From contig CALJLV010000013.1 in the NCBI GenBank assembly GCA_937982505.1, positions 1 to 35,216 of the forward strand: 35,216 bases of DNA. Direction: 5' to 3'. How positions within the stretch are numbered: position 1 is the first letter of the stretch; each line of letters starts with the position of its first letter. Below are positions 31,725 to 35,216 of the stretch, in pieces. The notes beneath the pieces were generated by a model, which saw nothing but the letters and a program-made list of their open reading frames with translations, did no database searches and was not told the DNA's origin. This stretch comes from an uncultured Desulfobacteraceae bacterium. Lineage in GTDB: Bacteria > Desulfobacterota > Desulfobacteria > Desulfobacterales > UBA2174. Position numbers and translations under genes: made by a program.

Positions 31725-34664
31725 TCATCCGTTGCGGTCCAATTCCCGGCGCACCGCCTGGCCGAGTTCTTCCAGGGTGTATGGTTTTTTGACATAGGCG
31801 CCCACCCCCAGCACCATGGCCTGGCGCACCTTTTCATTGTCGGAGTGTCCGCTGGTGATGATGGCCCGCTGGCCGGGGCGGCCGCAGGCGATCCGGCGAT
31901 AGGTTTCCAGCCCGTCGATGCCCTCGGGCATGATCATGTCGATCACCAGCAGATCCACGGGGTTGGCCTGTACGTAATCCACGGCCGCGCCACCGCTGGA
32001 GACAGCGGCCACCTGGTAGCCCAGGCCGGCCAGGATCTCCTGGGCGATTTCGCACTGGATGGCGGCATCGTCGACCACCAGAATCTTCTCGCCTCTGCCG
32101 GCCAGGGCGGCGGTGGGCGTTTCGACCACCGCCGCGGCCTGGCGGGCGGTGGGGGCGAAATAAATCTCAAAGCAGGTCCCCTGGCCGAGGGCGCTGTGAA
32201 TGTCGATGCGGCCGCCGTGGTCCTTGATGGCGCCCCAGACCACGGCCATCCCCAGGCCGGTGCCGCTGCGGCCCATCTGTTTCTTGGTGAAAAACGGCTC
32301 GAAGATGCGGTGCAGGTCGGCTTCCGCGATCCCACAGCCCGTGTCGCGGACCGACAGGACCACATGGTCGCCCCGGGGCACCGTTTCATAGCCGGCCAGA
32401 TCCTTGTCCAGATGCCGGTTGGCCGTGGCGATGGAAACCTCCCCGGGCCGGCCTTCCAGGGCTTCCACCGCGTTGGTCACCAGATTCATCAGGGCCTTGG
32501 AAAGGCTCACGGGCGCACCTTGAATGTTGGCCAGATCGTCCTGCAGGTGGGCCTGTATGCGGGCTCGGGGGTGATCCTGCAGGAGCCGCTCGTAACCGGT
32601 ACTGTCCAGGTAATCGTTCACGATCCCGTTCAGATTGAGCACTTCCTTCTGGACCACGTTGCGCCGCGCCAAGGTCAGCAGGTCCTGGACGATGGCGGCG
32701 GCTTTTTCACCGCTTTTCTTGATGCCTTCCACATATCGGCGCCAAGGGCTGTCCGCCGGCATCTGCATCAGCATCAGTTCCGGATAATTGATCAGGCCGG
32801 CCAAGACATTGTTCAGATCGTGGGCCACGCCGCCGGCCAGGGTGCCCAGGGCCTCCATCTTCTGGGCGCGCAGCAGCTGCATCTCCAATTCGGCCTTTTC
32901 CTGGCGCGTCTGCATCAACTGGGAGATGTCATTGCCGATGCACAGCACCTCCTTGATTCCCCCCCCGTCGGTGAAAATCGGCTGAAAAGTCCAGGCCACC
33001 CAGACCAGACGCCCGTCGGCCAGTCGGAAGACCTTCTCCTCCACTTGGGCAATCGAGCGGCCGCTGGCCACGATGCGGTTCACCATGCCGCTCCAGCTCC
33101 AGGCGCCGTCGCCCTCGGAAGGCAGCACTTCCTGGATGGGGCGGCCGGCCAGCGCGCTTTGGCGGATGCCCAGAAGGGTTTGGGCGAACCGATTGGAAAA
33201 TCGGATGCGGCCGTCCACATCGATCCTGAGGATGATACTGCTGGCGCTCTCCACCACGTCGCGGTATTTTTTTTCACTCGCCTTGATCTGGCGGAAGGCC
33301 CGGATGTTGATGATGCCGACGGCCAACTGCCAGGCGATCCCCATCAAGAGGCTCACGTCACTCTGGGTCAGGGATCGATCGTTGCGGCTGTTGTCAATGG
33401 CGATAATCCCGAGCACCTGTTCTTCGTAGGCGATGGGCACGCAGATGATCGACTTGATGGCCAGCTCGCGCGCCAGATCCTGGCTGCGGGCGGAAAAGCT
33501 GTACAGAATCTGTTCGATATCCTGAACGAGGAACGGCTTTTTTTCTCGAAAAGCCTTGACAAACACGCCCTTGGCATCCGGTCTGTCGAGGTTGAAGGCG
33601 GTCTGCTGCAGTTTTCGGCGCGTTTCCTCATCGTAGCCGAAGCCGGCGGCGAAATGCAGGCGGGTGGTATCCGGATTGGCCAACATGATCAGACCGCGAT
33701 CATAGACCGAACGCTCCTGCATGATCCTGGCCGCCGCCTCGACCAGGTCCGCCTCGTCGTGCAGGGTCGCCGCCGCCTGGCCGATCTCCTGGACCATCAA
33801 GGCATTGTTGTAGCGCAGATCGGCGGCCTTGATATGATCATTGGCCTTTCCCGCCTGAGTGCGAATCGTCACGGCGTATTCGCCGGCCTTGTAATGCTCG
33901 GCCAAAAGGGTGATCAGCGCACTGACCGCCAGCCAGCCCAGGGCGAGTTCGGCCCGGTTGGCCAAGGGAATCAGCGCCAGGGCTGCGGGAAGCGCGGATA
34001 AAAACCACCAGTTGCGCCGACGCTGCCAGGCCATCCAGCGGGGAGATTGCCAGCTGACCAGGTAACGGCAGCAGGCGCCGCCGCGGTGAAGGCATTCGGG
34101 GTGCGACACCTCGGCGAAATCGCTGCCGAAAAGCTTTCCCATGGACTCGTAGATGCCCAGGCGGTTCTCGCACTGGTAGGGCCGCTCCTCGAATCCCGGA
34201 CGCACCGTGTTGACGATTTCGATACGATTGGGCCCCAGGGTGCGGGTCCGGACTTCCGCCGAGCGGCTGATCAGGGCTTGCAGGGGCCCCATGAGGGTAT
34301 AGATAGTTTTAAGGTTCAGTAAGCCCAGGGTGAACTGGCGCGGCAGGGCAATGGTCTCGGACATGGCCAGATAGCGGCCGACCCTGCGGGCCAGTTGGGA
34401 GTCCCCTGTATCGCGCTCTACCGTCTGGTAGAAGCGATCCACCGCTTGCTGGTTGAACCAGTGCCCCGGGTCTTCCACCTCGAAAAGGGTGATTCCGCTT
34501 TCCTTCAGGATCCGGGGAATCGAAATCCCGGGATGCTGCTGCTCAAGGTACTCGAGATAGACTTTCAGGATTCGACTGTTGTAGGCCGGGCGGTTCTCCC
34601 CGCACTTGCCGGGCAGCGCTTCCGGGGAGGCAAGGTCAAGGTTGTCGGGGCAAGGGGTCTTCAT
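31725..34664 (-). CDS. Membrane-bound hybrid sensor histidine kinase (V4R-like, GAF, PAS, HisKA, HATPase, REC)
   Basis: The product is 979 residues. Residues about 30-215 form an N-terminal sensory region ending in HPECLHRGGACCRYLVSW, resembling the cysteine-containing V4R-type ligand domain. Two membrane helices follow (about 225-262, WWFLSALPAALALIPLANRA...). After these come a GAF domain (about 290-450), PAS (about 460-585), HisKA with the phospho-accepting H615 in VAHDLNN, an HATPase domain with DTGCGI and GTGLGMAVV, and a C-terminal receiver with D909 in DLLVIDMIMPEG. It phosphorylates its own receiver or a separate partner in response to a small molecule. The ATG at 34664 is preceded by GAGG about ten bases upstream. 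The PilZ gene follows, and a promoter candidate lies at 34874-34902. Confidence 0.92.
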   Translation of the reverse strand: MKTPCPDNLDLASPEALPGKCGENRPAYNSRILKVYLEYLEQQHPGISIPRILKESGITLFEVEDPGHWFNQQAVDRFYQTVERDTGDSQLARRVGRYLAMSETIALPRQFTLGLLNLKTIYTLMGPLQALISRSAEVRTRTLGPNRIEIVNTVRPGFEERPYQCENRLGIYESMGKLFGSDFAEVSHPECLHRGGACCRYLVSWQSPRWMAWQRRRNWWFLSALPAALALIPLANRAELALGWLAVSALITLLAEHYKAGEYAVTIRTQAGKANDHIKAADLRYNNALMVQEIGQAAATLHDEADLVEAAARIMQERSVYDRGLIMLANPDTTRLHFAAGFGYDEETRRKLQQTAFNLDRPDAKGVFVKAFREKKPFLVQDIEQILYSFSARSQDLARELAIKSIICVPIAYEEQVLGIIAIDNSRNDRSLTQSDVSLLMGIAWQLAVGIINIRAFRQIKASEKKYRDVVESASSIILRIDVDGRIRFSNRFAQTLLGIRQSALAGRPIQEVLPSEGDGAWSWSGMVNRIVASGRSIAQVEEKVFRLADGRLVWVAWTFQPIFTDGGGIKEVLCIGNDISQLMQTRQEKAELEMQLLRAQKMEALGTLAGGVAHDLNNVLAGLINYPELMLMQMPADSPWRRYVEGIKKSGEKAAAIVQDLLTLARRNVVQKEVLNLNGIVNDYLDSTGYERLLQDHPRARIQAHLQDDLANIQGAPVSLSKALMNLVTNAVEALEGRPGEVSIATANRHLDKDLAGYETVPRGDHVVLSVRDTGCGIAEADLHRIFEPFFTKKQMGRSGTGLGMAVVWGAIKDHGGRIDIHSALGQGTCFEIYFAPTARQAAAVVETPTAALAGRGEKILVVDDAAIQCEIAQEILAGLGYQVAAVSSGGAAVDYVQANPVDLLVIDMIMPEGIDGLETYRRIACGRPGQRAIITSGHSDNEKVRQAMVLGVGAYVKKPYTLEELGQAVRRELDRNG

Positions 34665-34873
34665 CGACTGGCGGCCTCGGTTTCGCACCCTGGAAGGCTT
34701 GCCGGGCAGGCAACACGCAGAGGAGGTGGCCCTGGGTCTCGGTGAAGAGGCTTAAGCATCCACCCAGGCCTCCCCCGTACGGACGGCGACGCGTGAATCC
34801 GACCCGCTTGCGGCCGGCAACCATCAACGGGCCCTTGGGCAAGGCGATCAGATCCGAGTTTGCAAAGCGTTTT

Positions 34874-34902
34874 TAAATAGCGGAAAATTTCGTTTGCGTC
34901 AA
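34874..34902 (-). promoter_or_regulatory. Probable sigma70-type promoter for the sensor kinase operon
   Basis: On the minus strand TTGACG (34897-34902) is separated by 17 bases from TATTTA (34874-34879), in AT-rich surroundings typical of real promoters. It gives a leader of about 200 bases before the ATG at 34664. Confidence 0.5.
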
Positions 34903-34930
34903 TGGCGATATTGTGTATGTTTATTTTTAA

Positions 34931-34944
34931 CATATTGAAATATG
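34931..34944. repeat. Palindromic operator-like site
   Basis: CATATT-GA-AATATG is a perfect 6-bp inverted repeat with a 2-base centre in the AT-rich divergent region, between the minus- and plus-strand promoter candidates. It has the form of a binding site for a dimeric regulator. No regulator gene is adjacent. Confidence 0.4.
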
Positions 34945-34964
34945 ATCTTATTTTACTATCTCTA

Positions 34965-34993
34965 TTGACTCCTTGAGTATTTAGTTTTAACTA
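34965..34993 (+). promoter_or_regulatory. Possible promoter for the truncated plus-strand gene
   Basis: TTGACT (34965-34970) has five of six -35 matches and is followed after 17 bases by TAACTA, a weak -10. It lies about 100 bases upstream of the start at 35095. Confidence 0.35.
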
Positions 34994-35001
34994 TTTTCCA
35001 T

Positions 35002-35014
35002 CCCCGAAGAGGGG
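35002..35014 (+). repeat. Leader hairpin
   Basis: CCCC-GAAGA-GGGG forms a small stem-loop in the presumed 5' leader of the gene at 35095. A further 7-bp complementarity, GGGTTTC (35020-35026) with GAAACCC (35068-35074), could fold the rest of the leader. No known riboswitch is recognised. Confidence 0.35.
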
Positions 35015-35094
35015 TCACCGGGTTTCAGTGGAGAGAGTTTTGCGCTAAGCAGAGCCCCCAGATCCCGGAAACCCCTCACCAGGAGCCGTCCGCC

Positions 35095-35172
35095 ATGCCT
35101 CATCTGCTGCTCATCAATCCGTCCAATCTCCACAAGGGGCTCGGCAATCTGCGCGCCACGGCCTGGCCGCCG
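35095..35172 (+). CDS. Truncated start of a probable cobalamin-binding radical SAM protein
   Basis: Only the first 26 codons are present (MPHLLLINPSN..., ending ATAWPP) before the adapter interrupts the frame. The ATG has AGGAG nine bases upstream. The LLINPS opening followed by WPP is typical of the N-terminal B12-binding domain of class B radical SAM enzymes, which continue PPLGLAYLAA. With so little sequence the assignment is tentative. The truncation is technical, not biological. Confidence 0.5.
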
Positions 35173-35216
35173 AGATCGGAAGAGCGTCGTGTAGGGAAAG
35201 AGTGTAGATCTCGGTG
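35173..35216 (-). other. Illumina adapter, reverse complement (non-biological)
   Basis: All 44 bases match the reverse complement of the Illumina universal adapter, starting AGATCGGAAGAGCGTCGTG. The junction falls inside a coding frame. It should be trimmed, and genomic sequence ends at 35172. Confidence 0.98.

Larger units (their letters stand above)
34665..35094. other. AT-rich divergent regulatory region
   Basis: These 430 bases separate the sensor kinase (minus) from the truncated plus-strand gene. Positions 34870-35000 are strikingly AT-rich against a very GC-rich contig. They hold candidate promoters in both directions, a palindrome at 34931-34944 and a leader with a small hairpin. A minus-strand 90-codon frame from 34933 has no domain and is not accepted as a gene. 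Confidence 0.65.

Noticed and set aside
31722..34001. 759-codon plus-strand frame opposite the sensor kinase
   Set aside because: His/Asp/Gly-rich antisense frame; kinase, PAS and receiver motifs are all on the minus strand.
34661..34933. 90-codon minus-strand frame running into the sensor kinase start
   Set aside because: No domain or ribosome binding site; it overlaps the kinase start and crosses the probable promoter.
1..35216. Apparent terminal inverted repeats, as in a transposon or linear replicon
   Set aside because: They are Illumina adapter sequence, recognisable by GCTCTTCCGATCT and AGATCGGAAGAGC.

Overview
The window looks like a contig from a high-GC Gram-negative bacterium, most plausibly Desulfobacterota or a related deltaproteobacterial lineage. 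That placement is inferred from gene content: PlsB, a plant-type DapB, a periplasmic octaheme cytochrome, a DUF523/DUF1722 protein and a large hybrid histidine kinase. There is no rRNA or ribosomal protein gene to anchor it. Both ends are sequencing-library adapter, not genome: positions 1-52 match the Illumina P5/read-1 adapter with three differences, and 35173-35216 match its reverse complement exactly. The biological insert is therefore 53-35172.

Layout. (1) 83-7772, plus strand: a tight run of plsB, a fused MurU-like/AmgK-like gene, plant-type dapB, an old-yellow-enzyme/universal-stress fusion and a small DUF2867 protein. (2) 7836-12445, minus strand: a three-gene unit of a fold-type III PLP enzyme, a GMC oxidoreductase and an aldehyde dehydrogenase whose N-terminal extension resembles a GMC small subunit. 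(3) 12559-21764, minus strand: methionine aminopeptidase with a SEC-C tail, two pyridoxamine-phosphate-oxidase-like proteins, a DUF523-DUF1722 (TudS/YbgA-like) protein, an SDR-DUF2867 protein, an octaheme HAO-like cytochrome and a SWIM-SNF2 helicase. (4) 22005-24554, minus strand: an EamA transporter, a response-regulator/metallo-beta-lactamase fusion and a probable 56-residue membrane protein. (5) 24941-26430, plus strand: a divergent pyrophosphatase-like protein overlapping GMP reductase. (6) 26498-28393, minus strand: a tandem CDP-alcohol phosphatidyltransferase and a 61-residue hypothetical protein. (7) 28719-29531, plus strand: a SAM methyltransferase. (8) 29619-34664, minus strand: a hybrid sensor kinase followed by a PilZ-domain protein. 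(9) An AT-rich regulatory gap, then the first 26 codons of a plus-strand gene that looks like a cobalamin-binding radical SAM protein, cut by the adapter.

The main theme is unusual domain fusions: MurU+AmgK, OYE+Fe-S+USP, GMC-small-subunit-like+ALDH, receiver+MBL and PgsA-like+PssA-like. Envelope and lipid functions recur (PlsB, muramic acid salvage, diaminopimelate synthesis, phospholipid head-group transfer). The best candidate for an undescribed pathway is the PLP/GMC/ALDH unit. No mobile elements, CRISPR arrays, rRNAs or convincing tRNAs were found.
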